DNA of 64,000 nucleotides, from the NCBI RefSeq assembly GCF_023369855.1, contig NZ_JAMBPP010000005.1:124001-188000 (forward strand), given 5' to 3'. The notes beneath the pieces were generated by a model that made no database searches, had not been told where the DNA came from, and saw only the letters and a program-made list of their open reading frames with translations. This DNA comes from Actinotalea alkalitolerans. GTDB lineage: Bacteria; Actinomycetota; Actinomycetes; Actinomycetales; Cellulomonadaceae. A program made the translations under genes and the position numbers. Below, piece after piece: positions 8,140-17,069 of this stretch (positions are counted from its first letter, which is position 1; each line of letters opens with the position of its first letter).

Positions 8140-8465
8140 TGAGCATCCAGCCCGTCGCCGGAGTGCTCTCCGGCGTGACACCCACCGGCTACCTCGACGC
8201 GGTGGGTGGCGCCGCCTCGACGTTCCAGGTCAACCCCGGGGGGAGCGCGGCCTTCGGGACCCAGCTCGCCGGGTCGATCGACGCGCTGCAGGGCATGCAG
8301 TCCACCTCGGACGCCCTCGCGGTCAAGGCCGTCACCGGTGACCTCGACGACATCCACGACTACACGATCGCCTCGGCCCAGGCCGGCGTGGCCCTCGAGC
8401 TGACCGCGGCGATCCGCAACAAGGCCATCGAGGCCTTCTCCGAGATCATGAGGATGCAGGCCTGA
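8139..8465 (+). CDS. fliE: Flagellar hook-basal body protein FliE
   Basis: Small protein joining the MS ring to the rod. The 108-residue product has a variable, Gly/Ala-rich first half and the conserved second half (DDIHDYTIASAQAGVALELT, then IRNKAIEAFSEIMRMQ) seen in FliE. It overlaps flgC and fliF at TGATG junctions, placing it in the usual flgB-flgC-fliE-fliF order. Confidence 0.94.
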   Translation: MSIQPVAGVLSGVTPTGYLDAVGGAASTFQVNPGGSAAFGTQLAGSIDALQGMQSTSDALAVKAVTGDLDDIHDYTIASAQAGVALELTAAIRNKAIEAFSEIMRMQA

Positions 8466-10042
8466 TGCCCACCCAGATCAGCGGTGCCCTCGGCCGCCTG
8501 CAGGAATCGATCCGCCAGTTCACCGTCGCCCAGCGCACCCTCGGCCTGATCGGGGTGGCCGTGCTCGTGCTCGGGGTCGCTGCGCTGTCGTCGTGGCTGG
8601 CCAAGCCGACCATGAGCCCGCTCTTCGCGAACATCTCGACCACCGACGCGAGCGCCATCGTCGACCAGCTCCAGGCCGAGGGCGTGCCCTACGAGCTGAC
8701 CGACGGCGGCTCGACCATCCTGGTCCCGGCCGACCGTCTCTACGCGATGCGCCTGGCCGCCGCGGCGGCCGGCCTGCCCAAGGGGTCCGACGGCGGCTAC
8801 AGCCTGCTCGACGACATGGGCATGACCTCCTCGGAGTTCCAGCAGCAGGTCACCTACCAGCGCGCCCTCGAGGGCGAGCTCGCCAAGACCATCGGCTCGA
8901 TCACCGGGGTCGAGGCCGCCACGGTCCGCCTGGCCCTGCCCGAGAAGAGCGTCTTCGTCTCCGAGACCGCCGACCCCACCGCCTCGGTGTTCGTCAAGAC
9001 CGCCCCGGGCGGCGGCCTCAGCGGTGACAAGGTCCAGTCGATCGTGCACCTCGTCTCGGCCGGCATCGAGGGCATGGCCCCCACCGACGTCGCCGTGATC
9101 GACGCCGACGGCAAGGTCCTCTCGGCCGTGGGCGGCGCGGGCAGCACGGGCATGCAGGACGGGCAGGTCGGCGAGTACGAGGGCCGGGTCGCCTCCAACG
9201 TCCAGGCGATGCTCGACCGGATCGTCGGCCCGGGCAACGCCGTGGTGAGCGTCAGCGCCGAGCTCGACTACGACCAGACCAACCGCACCAGCGAGACCTT
9301 CGCCGTCGAGGGAGAGGTTCCGCCGTTGTCCTCGGCCACGACCCTCGAGGAGTACACCGGCGGCGCGGGAGCGACCGGCGGGGTGCTGGGTCCGGACAAC
9401 ATCATGGTCCCGGCCGGGGAGCAGGGCACCGGTGAGTACCGCAAGGAGACAGCGACCGAGAACAACGCGGTCAACAAGGTCACCGAGCAGCTCGTGAGCG
9501 CCCCGGGCAGCGTGCGTCGGCAGTCCGTGTCGGTGGTGGTCTCCCAGGAGGCTGCCGCCGGGCTCGACCTGGTCGAGGTCCAGGGCATGGTCGGCGCGGC
9601 GGCCGGTGTGGTCGAGGAGCGCGGCGACGTGGTCTCTGTCTCGCGGATGGTCTTCGACGCCTCGGGTGCCGAGGTGGCCCAGGAGGCCCTTGCCGCGGCC
9701 GCCGCTCAGCAGGAGGCCGTCGAGCGATCCGAGCTGATCCGCACGGGCATCCTCGCCGGCGTGGTGCTGCTGACCTTCATCCTCGCCCTGGTCACCGCGG
9801 CACGCCGCAGTCGCCGGGCCCGCCGCCAGGCCCTGGACCTGGGTGCCCTGGAGATCGTCGAGTCGCGTGCGCCGGAGGCCATCGAGGCCGAGAAGGTGAC
9901 ACTCCCCGTGCTCGAGGCTCCCGTCGCCACGATCCAGGACGGCATCACCGCCAAGCGTGAGGACGTCATGGCCCTGGCCGCCGAGCAGCCGGCCGAGGTC
10001 GCCGAGATGCTCCGTGGCTGGCTCGTGGAAGGGAAGCGCTGA
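8465..10042 (+). CDS. fliF: Flagellar MS-ring protein FliF
   Basis: Inner-membrane ring on which the rotor and export gate assemble. The 525-residue product has a first membrane segment at about residues 23-42 (LGLIGVAVLVLGVAALSSWL), the two ring-building domains (LYAMRLAAAAAGLPKGSDGG near 95-115; then EFQQQVTYQRALEGELAKTI), a second membrane segment at about 424-444 and a C-terminal cytoplasmic tail that in the family binds FliG. Length is close to the usual 530-560. It shares a TGATG overlap with fliG. Confidence 0.97.
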   Translation: MPTQISGALGRLQESIRQFTVAQRTLGLIGVAVLVLGVAALSSWLAKPTMSPLFANISTTDASAIVDQLQAEGVPYELTDGGSTILVPADRLYAMRLAAAAAGLPKGSDGGYSLLDDMGMTSSEFQQQVTYQRALEGELAKTIGSITGVEAATVRLALPEKSVFVSETADPTASVFVKTAPGGGLSGDKVQSIVHLVSAGIEGMAPTDVAVIDADGKVLSAVGGAGSTGMQDGQVGEYEGRVASNVQAMLDRIVGPGNAVVSVSAELDYDQTNRTSETFAVEGEVPPLSSATTLEEYTGGAGATGGVLGPDNIMVPAGEQGTGEYRKETATENNAVNKVTEQLVSAPGSVRRQSVSVVVSQEAAAGLDLVEVQGMVGAAAGVVEERGDVVSVSRMVFDASGAEVAQEALAAAAAQQEAVERSELIRTGILAGVVLLTFILALVTAARRSRRARRQALDLGALEIVESRAPEAIEAEKVTLPVLEAPVATIQDGITAKREDVMALAAEQPAEVAEMLRGWLVEGKR

Positions 10043-11058
10043 TGTCCGCCGTCGCCCTGCTGACCGGGACCCAGAAGGCCGCGATGATCCTCATCCAGCT
10101 CGGCCGTGAGCAGGCCGGCCGCGTCATGGCGCAGCTCGAGGAGTCCGAGATCGAGGAGCTCACCACCGAGATCGCCCGCCTCGAGCGGATCGACCCGACG
10201 ATGGCCGACGACGTGCTGGAGGAGTTCTACGAGGTCTCGATGGGGGGCTCGAGCTTCAGCGGACGCGGCGGCATGGGCTACGCCCAGCAGCTCCTCGAGG
10301 GGGCCGTGGGGCGCGAGCGTGCCGTCGGGATGCTCGAGCGCCTGGCCACCTCGATGCAGGGCCAGCCCTTCGAGTTCCTGCAGTACGCCGACGCGCGCCA
10401 GGTGGTGTCCCTGCTCAACGGGGAGCACCCCCAGACGGTGGCGCTGGTGCTCGCGCACCTGCGGGCCGACCACGCCTCGGCGATCATGACCGGGCTGCCG
10501 CCCACCACCCAGGCCGAGGTCGCGCACCGCATCGCCCTGATGGAGCGGGCCTCGCCCGACGTCGTCGCGGTGGTCGCCGAGAGCCTGCAGCGCAAGGCCT
10601 CCGCGGTGCTGACCCCTCAGGAGATGTCCGCGATCGGTGGCGTGCAGCCCCTCGTGGAGATCATCAACCGGGCTGACCCGACCACCGAGAAGCTCATCCT
10701 CGAGGGGCTCGCCGCCCGCGACCAGGCCCTGGCCGACGAGGTCCGCAGCCGCATGTTCGTCTTCGGTGACCTCGTGCTGCTCGAGGAGCGCGCCATCCAG
10801 CTCGTGCTGCGCGGTGTGGAGATGTCCACCCTGGCCACCGCCCTCAAGGGTGCCGACGAGGAGGTGCGCGAGAAGATCCTGCGCAACCTCTCCGAGCGTG
10901 CCCGGGAGAACCTCGAGGAGGAGATCGAGCTCATGGGCCCGGTCCGCCTGTCGATGGTCGAGGACGCCCGCGCCGGTGTGGTGCAGGTCATCCGCCGCCT
11001 CGAGGAGAGCGGCGAGATCGTCATCCGCCGCGAGGGCGAGGACGAGTATGTCTCCTGA
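10042..11058 (+). CDS. fliG: Flagellar motor switch protein FliG
   Basis: Rotor protein that contacts the stator and converts ion flow into torque. The 338-residue product contains FliG-N (AAMILIQLGREQAGRVMAQL at about residues 13-32), the middle domain with the EHPQ motif (LLNGEHPQTVALVLAHL near 126-142) and the C-terminal torque helix with charged residues (RSRMFVFGDLVLLEERAIQL). Length is typical. fliH overlaps its last 11 bases. Confidence 0.97.
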   Translation: MSAVALLTGTQKAAMILIQLGREQAGRVMAQLEESEIEELTTEIARLERIDPTMADDVLEEFYEVSMGGSSFSGRGGMGYAQQLLEGAVGRERAVGMLERLATSMQGQPFEFLQYADARQVVSLLNGEHPQTVALVLAHLRADHASAIMTGLPPTTQAEVAHRIALMERASPDVVAVVAESLQRKASAVLTPQEMSAIGGVQPLVEIINRADPTTEKLILEGLAARDQALADEVRSRMFVFGDLVLLEERAIQLVLRGVEMSTLATALKGADEEVREKILRNLSERARENLEEEIELMGPVRLSMVEDARAGVVQVIRRLEESGEIVIRREGEDEYVS

Positions 11059-11677
11059 GCAGGCGGTCACGGCGTTCCGCCCTTCGGCCCTGGCGGGGTC
11101 GGGGCAGCGTCCCGCGGGGGTCGACGAGCGCGCCCGCGCGGCGGGGTACGCCGCCGGGTGGGCGGCCGGCACCCGTGCCGCCGCCGACGCCGCGGTCGCC
11201 CACCAGCAGCGGCTGGCCGACGACCACCTGCGCCGCGAGGCGGTGCGTGACGCTGCGATCGACGACGCGCTGGCTGTGCTGGGACGTGCGGCCCAGGCGG
11301 TCGCCGCCCGTGAGGCCCCCGTCGTGACCGACGCCCGGGCCACCCTGCACGCCGCTGCCCTCGACCTCGCCGCGGCGGTGCTGCAGCACGAGCTGACCCC
11401 CGGGCCGGCATCGGCCGTGTCCATCCTCGACCGGGCGCTGGCCCTGCCCGCCGAGCTCGGCGTGCACACCGTCCGGGTCAGCCCGGCCGACCTGGCGCAC
11501 GTGCGGACCCTGCTCGAGGCCACGTCCCGTCGGCTGCCCGCCGGCCTGCAGGTCGTGGCCGACCAGGGCCTGCGACCGGGGGACGTCGTGAGCGAGCACG
11601 CCACCGGACAGCTCGACGGTCAGATCGCCTCGGCCCTGGACCGTGCTCGTCGGGCCCTGCTCGAGGACGACGCATGA
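11048..11677 (+). CDS. fliH: Flagellar export ATPase regulator FliH
   Basis: Stator-like partner of the FliI ATPase. The 209-residue product has an Ala-rich helical N-terminal half with GxxxG-like spacing (AAGYAAGWAAGTRAAADAAV near residues 32-51) and a C-terminal FliH/V-ATPase-E-like domain (VLQHELTPGPASAVSILDRA, near 114-133). The start at ATG 11048 lies within the fliG end and no better start exists. The identity is supported mainly by position between fliG and fliI and by the GxxxG-type segment. Confidence 0.86.
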   Translation: MSPEQAVTAFRPSALAGSGQRPAGVDERARAAGYAAGWAAGTRAAADAAVAHQQRLADDHLRREAVRDAAIDDALAVLGRAAQAVAAREAPVVTDARATLHAAALDLAAAVLQHELTPGPASAVSILDRALALPAELGVHTVRVSPADLAHVRTLLEATSRRLPAGLQVVADQGLRPGDVVSEHATGQLDGQIASALDRARRALLEDDA

Positions 11678-13071
11678 GCCTGACCGCCCCGCCGCGCCTG
11701 TGGTCCGACGCCGCCGACCCGACCGCGGGAACGCAGCTGCGGACCGACTCCCGGATGCGTCGCGCCCTCGAGGTCGCCGCGCCCCAACGGGTGGGGACCG
11801 TCAGCGCGGTGGTCGGCCTGTCGATCGACGTGGCCGGCCTTCCCGGTGCGGTCGGCGATCTGCTCACCCTGGGCGACCCCGCCGACCCGGCCGGGTGCGT
11901 CGCCGCCGAGGTCGTGGCGGTGACCGCCCGCACGTTGCGCTGCATGCCGCTCGGCGCCGTGCACGGCCTGCACGTGGGCCTGCCCGTGCGCAGCACCGGT
12001 CGTCCGCTCCTGGTGCCCACCGGACCTCAGCTGCTGGGCCGCATCCTCGACGGGCTGGGCCGGCCGATCGACGGCAAGGGCCCGCTGCTCGACGGCCCCG
12101 GTGCCCGCCGTCGACCGGTCAACGGCGCGTCACCCTCCGCGCTGGGACGGGCCCGGGTCGACACGCCCCTGTCGTTGGGCGTGCGCGCCCTGGACACCAT
12201 GGCGACCGTGGGGCGCGGCCAGCGCATCGGCCTGTTCGCCGGCTCGGGCGTCGGCAAGTCCAGCCTGCTCTCGATGGTCGCGCGCGGCACCGAGGCCGAG
12301 GTCTCGGTGATCGCCCTGGTCGGTGAGCGCGGCCGTGAGGTGCGCGAGTTCATCGAGGACGACCTCGGCCCGCAGGGTCTGGCCCGCAGCGTCGTGGTGG
12401 TCGCGACCTCCGACGAACCGCCCCTGGTCCGTCTGCGCGCCGCCTTCGTGGCGACTCGCATCGCCGAGGGTTTCCGGGACGAGGGCCGCGACGCGGTGCT
12501 GATGATGGACTCGCTGACCCGGGTCGCGATGGCCCAGCGCGAGATCGGCCTGTCGGTGGGCGAGCCCCCCGCGACCCGCGGCTACCCGCCGTCCACCTTC
12601 TCGCTGCTCGCCCAGCTGCTCGAGCGTGCCGGCACCGCCGAGCGGGGCTCGGTCACCGGGATCTACACGGTGCTGGTCGACGGTGACGACCACAACGAGC
12701 CGATCGCCGACTCGGCCCGTTCGTTGCTGGACGGGCACGTGGTGCTGACCCGTGACCTGGCCGTGGCCGGGCACTTCCCGAGCATCGACGTGCTGTCCTC
12801 GGTGTCCCGTGTGGCCGGCCGGGTCACCACCGCCGAGCAGGCCGCACTGGCCGTCCGGCTGCGTCAGGTGATGGCTGCCCGACGTCGGGCACAGGACCTC
12901 CTGGACGTCGGCGCGTACGCCGCGGGGACCAACCCGCTGGTCGACGCCGCGGTGACCCACGGCGCGGCCATCGAGTCCTTCCTGCAGCAGTCGATGGGTG
13001 AGGTCGCAGCCTCGGGCGAGTCCTGGGCGCACCTGGCCCGGCTCGTCGACGCGATGGGTGGCCCCCGATGA
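11674..13071 (+). CDS. fliI: Flagellar protein export ATPase FliI
   Basis: Hexameric F1-beta-like ATPase of the export apparatus. The 465-residue product has Walker A GLFAGSGVGKSSLLS (around residue 187), Walker B AVLMMDSLTRVAMAQ (about 272) and the export-ATPase signature GEPPATRGYPPSTFSLLAQL. Length is as in the family. It overlaps fliH by ATGA and fliJ in the same way. Confidence 0.98.
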   Translation: MSLTAPPRLWSDAADPTAGTQLRTDSRMRRALEVAAPQRVGTVSAVVGLSIDVAGLPGAVGDLLTLGDPADPAGCVAAEVVAVTARTLRCMPLGAVHGLHVGLPVRSTGRPLLVPTGPQLLGRILDGLGRPIDGKGPLLDGPGARRRPVNGASPSALGRARVDTPLSLGVRALDTMATVGRGQRIGLFAGSGVGKSSLLSMVARGTEAEVSVIALVGERGREVREFIEDDLGPQGLARSVVVVATSDEPPLVRLRAAFVATRIAEGFRDEGRDAVLMMDSLTRVAMAQREIGLSVGEPPATRGYPPSTFSLLAQLLERAGTAERGSVTGIYTVLVDGDDHNEPIADSARSLLDGHVVLTRDLAVAGHFPSIDVLSSVSRVAGRVTTAEQAALAVRLRQVMAARRRAQDLLDVGAYAAGTNPLVDAAVTHGAAIESFLQQSMGEVAASGESWAHLARLVDAMGGPR

Positions 13072-13532
13072 CGCCCCCGCTGTTCCGCCTGGGCGGGCTG
13101 CTGCGTCTGCGCAAGATGCAGGAGGACGAGGCCGCTGCCGAGGTCGCGCGCGCCTACGCCACGCACAAGGACGCGGCCGACCGCCGCCAGCAGACCGCCG
13201 AGCTGCTCCACGGCGCGGCGCTGCCGCTGCGCGGTGACGACCTCACCTGGCAGGCGGCGATCGCCGGCCGGGCCGCGCTGCGGACCATGCTGCACGACTC
13301 GCTCACCGCGGTCGAGGTCGCCCAGACGCGGGTCGACCAGGCCTCGGCGCACTGGGCCGACGCCCGGACCCGCGCCGCGACCCTGGGCAAGCTCGAGGAG
13401 CGCCACGACCAGGAGGTCCGTGTCGAGGCCGACCGCGCCGAGCAGGTCGTGCTCGACGAGGCCGCCTCCCGGCGGCACCACCAGGCCGACACCGAACTCG
13501 CTGACGTCGATCCCACCGAGGGAGACTCATGA
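13068..13532 (+). CDS. fliJ: Flagellar export protein FliJ
   Basis: Helical-hairpin protein, comparable to the gamma subunit of F1, that links FliI to the export gate. The 154-residue product is a continuous coiled coil rich in Ala, Glu and Arg (RKMQEDEAAAEVARAYATHK near residues 12-31). FliJ is poorly conserved; length, coiled-coil character and the place between fliI and fliK support the call. Overlaps both neighbours by 4 bp. Confidence 0.85.
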   Translation: MTPPLFRLGGLLRLRKMQEDEAAAEVARAYATHKDAADRRQQTAELLHGAALPLRGDDLTWQAAIAGRAALRTMLHDSLTAVEVAQTRVDQASAHWADARTRAATLGKLEERHDQEVRVEADRAEQVVLDEAASRRHHQADTELADVDPTEGDS

Positions 13533-14893
13533 CCACCATCACCACGTTGCCGGCCCCCGCCCCCACCCGGGTGACGGCAGGTGGCTCACGCGGCGGCACC
13601 AGCGGTGGCGACTTCGCCTCGGCCCTGGACGCCGAGGTCACCGGCCGGGGCAGTGCACGCCCCGCCGTCGGCTCGCCGGGTGCGCCCGGAGAGGGAGCAC
13701 CCGGCGAGCGTGCGCCCGCGGAGGGCGCACCGGTCACCGTCGAGCAGATCCTGCGCGCCGCCGCGACGGTGCTGCGCGACGCGGCCACACCTGCGCTGAC
13801 CCTCGTGACCGACGCCGAGGGCATGGTCGACGAGGCCACGGCCACGGACATGGACGACGAGCTCGCCACGGTCCTGCCCGAGCAGCGCACGGCAGGCAGC
13901 GCGGCACCGGACCTCGCGCTGCAGGTCGACCCGGCCGCCGCGCCGCAGGGTGAGGCTGCACGGGGTGCGACGTCCACCGTCGCTGCCACCGCTGCCACCG
14001 CTGCAGCACCGGCGGTCCCCGGCACCCTCACCCAGGAGGGCCGCGCGGCGCCCGCCGAGACCCGCCCGACGACCGTGGCGACTGCCGAGACCCGCCCGAC
14101 GGTCGCGGTCGCAGCACCCACCATCACCGCAGAGGGATCCGTCGGCCAGGGCACGGTCAACCAGGGCACCGGGGACCAGGAGGCCGCACCGGGCCGCTCC
14201 GAGAGTCAGGGCTCCGGCCGTCCCGCCACCGAGACGCCCGCCGGCACGGTGACCGGGGCGGGATCCCCGGCCGCGGCCGCGGTGGCGCAGCAGGCCGGCG
14301 CCACCGGCGCCGACACCCGCGAGGTCGCCCCGACCCCCGCGACGACCACCCCCGGGGTCGCCCCCGCGATCAGCGGGGTCGCTGCACCCGCCGCTCCGGC
14401 GGAGACCTCAGCCCCCAGCGCAGCACCACCGCCCGCCGCCCCGGCGGCCCCCGAGCCGCGGCCCCTCGCCGAGCAGATCGGCGTGCGTCTCGCCGCGCTG
14501 CGAGGTGCGGGCGACGGGCAGCACGTGCTGACCCTGCGCGTCGACCCGGACACCTTCGGTCCGGTGCGCGTCGTGGCGCACATCGGGCCCGAGGGGATGC
14601 GGATCGAGCTGCTCGGTGGCAGTGACCAGGCCCGCGAGGCCCTGCGCGCGGCCCTGCCCGACCTGCGGCGCGACCTCGCCGCGACCGGCCTCACCGCTGA
14701 CCTGGGCCTCGGCCAGGGCACCGGGGGTGGCGCCGAGAAGGGCAACGGCTCGGCGTCCGGCACGGGTGAGGGCTCCACGGGTGGCACCGACGGCCCGGTC
14801 GACGAGCGCACCGACGTCGAGCGCCGCGCCGCAGCCCTCGCCGACCTGACCCAACCCTCACGCCGGCACTCCGGCCTCGACCTGATCGCCTGA
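13529..14893 (+). CDS. fliK: Flagellar hook-length control protein FliK
   Basis: Molecular ruler that switches export from hook to filament subunits. The 454-residue product has a long low-complexity region of Ala, Pro, Thr and Gly (residues about 30-305) followed by the conserved C-terminal switch domain at about 310-400, with LRVDPDTFGPVRVVAHIGPE and RIELLGGSDQAREALRAALP. The final 60 residues are again Gly/Thr-rich. The layout, variable ruler plus compact C domain, is typical of FliK. Nearly all codons end in C or G, which creates long meaningless reading frames on the other strand. Confidence 0.9.
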   Translation: MTTITTLPAPAPTRVTAGGSRGGTSGGDFASALDAEVTGRGSARPAVGSPGAPGEGAPGERAPAEGAPVTVEQILRAAATVLRDAATPALTLVTDAEGMVDEATATDMDDELATVLPEQRTAGSAAPDLALQVDPAAAPQGEAARGATSTVAATAATAAAPAVPGTLTQEGRAAPAETRPTTVATAETRPTVAVAAPTITAEGSVGQGTVNQGTGDQEAAPGRSESQGSGRPATETPAGTVTGAGSPAAAAVAQQAGATGADTREVAPTPATTTPGVAPAISGVAAPAAPAETSAPSAAPPPAAPAAPEPRPLAEQIGVRLAALRGAGDGQHVLTLRVDPDTFGPVRVVAHIGPEGMRIELLGGSDQAREALRAALPDLRRDLAATGLTADLGLGQGTGGGAEKGNGSASGTGEGSTGGTDGPVDERTDVERRAAALADLTQPSRRHSGLDLIA

Positions 14894-14902
14894 GAGGCAC
14901 GC

Positions 14903-15406
14903 ATGAGCATCGCCCCGACCCAGTCCAGCACCGCGACCAGCCTCTACACGACGGGCACCGCCTCCACCGACGCCAAGAAGGAGCTCGACAAGGAGGTCTT
15001 CCTGGCCCTCCTGGTCGCGCAGCTGCGCAACCAGGACCCCACCGCCCCGATGGACACCAGCGCGATGATGGCGCAGTCCACCCAGCTGGCCTCGATGGAG
15101 CAGCTCACCGGCCTGGCCGACACCAGCCGTGAGCAGTTCGGCCTGCAGATGAGGATGGCGGCCTCCAACCTCATCGGCCAGGAGGTCACCTTCGTCGACC
15201 AGGACGGCGTCAAGCAGTCCGGCCGGGTGACCGGGGCGGCCTTCGACGGTGCCGTACCGACCGTGAACGTCGGCGAGTGGACCGTCCCGCTCGACGCGGT
15301 CTCCTCGATCAACCCGGCGACGATCGCCGCGCCGCCCACCACGACCGCACCGCCGACCGACGACTCCACCGACGACCCCACCAGCTCTGCCGACCCTGCT
15401 GCCTGA
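14903..15406 (+). CDS. flgD: Flagellar hook assembly protein FlgD
   Basis: Scaffold that caps the growing hook and is absent from the finished structure. The 167-residue product has the family core LDKEVFLALLVAQLRNQDP (about residues 27-45) followed by PMDTSAMMAQSTQLASMEQL. A short beta domain (VTFVDQDGVKQSGRVTG) and an acidic Thr/Pro-rich tail complete it. GAGAGG precedes the ATG; the gene follows fliK by 9 bp. Confidence 0.95.
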   Translation: MSIAPTQSSTATSLYTTGTASTDAKKELDKEVFLALLVAQLRNQDPTAPMDTSAMMAQSTQLASMEQLTGLADTSREQFGLQMRMAASNLIGQEVTFVDQDGVKQSGRVTGAAFDGAVPTVNVGEWTVPLDAVSSINPATIAAPPTTTAPPTDDSTDDPTSSADPAA

Positions 15407-15439
15407 CCAGGCCGCGACACCACTCGAAGGGAAACTCCC

Positions 15440-16621
15440 ATGCTTCGCTCGCTCTTCTCCGGTATCAGCGGTCTCCGCGCCCACCAGACGATGCTCGACG
15501 TCACCGGCAACAACATCGCCAACGTCAACACCACGGGGTTCAAGGCCTCCCAGACGCAGTTCCAGGACACGCTGTCCCAGGTGCTCACCAACGCCGGTGG
15601 TGGCCAGGAGGGCATCGGTGGCACCAACCCCGCCCAGGTCGGCCTGGGCGTGCGGGTCGCGGGCGTCACGACCAACTTCCAGCAGGGCGCCGCCCAGCTC
15701 ACCAACCGCAGCACCGACATGATGATCTCGGGCGACGGCTTCTTCATGGTGCGCAAGGGTGCCGAGCAGTTCTACTCCCGCGCCGGTGCGTTCGACTTCG
15801 ACGCCAACGGGCAGCTCGTGACCCCCGACGGTGGGCTGGTGCGCGGCTGGGCCGCCGCGGGCGACGGATCCATCGACACCAACGGCCCGCTGACCGACCT
15901 GCGCCTGCCCATCGCGACCCTGATGGGTGCGCGGGCCACCACTGGGGCGACCTTCGAGGGCAACCTGCCCACCGACGCCGTCGCGGGCACCGTGCTGAAC
16001 CGTGAGGTCGACGTCTACGACGCCGCGGGCACCCTGCAGTCCCTGTCGCTGGCGTTCACCCGGACGGCCGCCGGCTGGGACGTGTCGGCGATGCGCGGTG
16101 GCGTGCCCGTCGGGACGGTGAGCCCGCTGACCTTCAACGCCGACGGGACGCTCGCCTCGGGCGGGACCATGGCCGCCGGCGGGGTCGACGTCGACCTGAG
16201 CACCCTGACCGGTTACGCGGGCCTGACCACGGTCGAGGCCTCCGCGCAGGACGGTCGCTCGGCCGGCACGCTGCAGTCCTTCACCATCAACGCCGACGGC
16301 ACCCTGCTCGGCCAGTTCAGCAACGGCCTCAAGCAGGCCGTGGGCCGTGTCGCGCTGGCGACCTTCACCAACCCGGCCGGCATGGAGAAGGCAGGGGGCT
16401 CGCTCTACCGCACCACGGTCAACTCGGGCGACCCGCAGGTCGGTGCGGCCGGCACGGGTGGCCGCGGCGAGCTCACCGGTGGCGCGCTCGAGATGTCGAA
16501 CGTCGACCTCTCGGCCGAGTTCACCAACCTGATCATCGCCCAGCGTGGCTTCCAGGCGAACTCCCGCGTCATCACCACCTCCGACGAGCTGCTCCAGGAG
16601 CTCGTCAACCTCAAGCGCTGA
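15440..16621 (+). CDS. flgE: Flagellar hook protein FlgE
   Basis: Hook subunit. The 393-residue product starts MLRSLFSGISGLRAHQTMLD and has the rod/hook signature GNNIANVNTTGFKASQTQF (about residues 23-41), a central D1/D2 region and the C-terminal motif SAEFTNLIIAQRGFQANSRV (about 361-380). No separate flgF or flgG is present in the window, so this is the only FlgE/F/G-type gene here. GAAGGG lies about 10 bases before the ATG. A terminator follows. Confidence 0.96.
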   Translation: MLRSLFSGISGLRAHQTMLDVTGNNIANVNTTGFKASQTQFQDTLSQVLTNAGGGQEGIGGTNPAQVGLGVRVAGVTTNFQQGAAQLTNRSTDMMISGDGFFMVRKGAEQFYSRAGAFDFDANGQLVTPDGGLVRGWAAAGDGSIDTNGPLTDLRLPIATLMGARATTGATFEGNLPTDAVAGTVLNREVDVYDAAGTLQSLSLAFTRTAAGWDVSAMRGGVPVGTVSPLTFNADGTLASGGTMAAGGVDVDLSTLTGYAGLTTVEASAQDGRSAGTLQSFTINADGTLLGQFSNGLKQAVGRVALATFTNPAGMEKAGGSLYRTTVNSGDPQVGAAGTGGRGELTGGALEMSNVDLSAEFTNLIIAQRGFQANSRVITTSDELLQELVNLKR

Positions 16622-16630
16622 CCGTGCGCG

Positions 16631-16661
16631 CGGTCCCTGTCCCGCTGCGGGGCAGGGACCG
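16631..16661 (+). terminator. Terminator after flgE
   Basis: CGGTCCCTGTCCC pairs with GGGGCAGGGACCG across 13 positions (one G-T wobble) with a GCTGC loop. It lies 10 bp after the flgE stop and ends the flgB-flgE operon before the next sigma-28-type promoter. Confidence 0.75.
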
Positions 16662-16681
16662 GCGTCGGGCAGGACAGAACC

Positions 16682-16711
16682 ACTCACACCGGCCCACCTG
16701 CGGCCGATCAG
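16682..16711 (+). promoter_or_regulatory. Sigma-28-type promoter of flbD-motA-motB-fliL
   Basis: ACTCA, 17 bases, CCGATCAG. Predicted start near 16718, so the transcript begins almost exactly at the CATGGA hairpin that follows. Confidence 0.78.
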
Positions 16712-16720
16712 TCCGGTACG

Positions 16721-16738
16721 GGGCTCATGGATGGGCCC
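16721..16738 (+). promoter_or_regulatory. CATGGA hairpin in the flbD-motAB leader (candidate CsrA site)
   Basis: GGGCTCA pairs with TGGGCCC over 7 positions (one wobble) with loop TGGA, nearly the same structure as in the fliC leader. Two more GGA triplets lie at 16751-16757, just before the GTG start of flbD. This is the second-best CsrA-type leader in the window. Confidence 0.55.
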
Positions 16739-16763
16739 AAGGCACACCAGGGATGGACCAGCC

Positions 16764-17069
16764 GTGATCGTCGTGACGCGCCTCAACGGACCGCAGTTCG
16801 CGGTCAACCCCGATCTGCTCCAGCGCATCGAGAGCACGCCGGACACGATCCTCACGCTCATCGACGGCACCAAGTACATCGTCGCGGAGTCGATGGAGAC
16901 CGTGACCGAGCTGGTCATCGAGTACCGCGCCAAGGTCGTCTCGCGGACCATGGACCTCACCGGCCCCCTGAACGACCGGGCAGTCGCCGCCGATCCCGCC
17001 GTCGCCGCCGTGACCGCCCTGCGCCCTGCGTCCTCCCGCCCCCTCACGTCCGTACCGGAGGCCGACTGA
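16764..17069 (+). CDS. flbD: FlbD family flagellar protein
   Basis: Small protein of the FlbD/SwrD family, which in Bacillus raises stator power and lies before motA-type genes. The 101-residue product contains the conserved core MIVVTRLNGPQFAVNPDLLQ and DTILTLIDGTKYIVAESM within its first 50 residues; the last 40 residues are variable. GTG 16764 gives the typical N terminus. It is the first gene of the motor operon, and its stop overlaps the motA start as TGATG. Its mechanism is not established. Confidence 0.88.
   Translation: MIVVTRLNGPQFAVNPDLLQRIESTPDTILTLIDGTKYIVAESMETVTELVIEYRAKVVSRTMDLTGPLNDRAVAADPAVAAVTALRPASSRPLTSVPEAD

Noticed and set aside
9706-11604. A 632-codon minus-strand frame opposite fliF-fliG-fliH
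   Set aside because: Antisense to well supported flagellar genes, low-complexity composition, no ribosome site.
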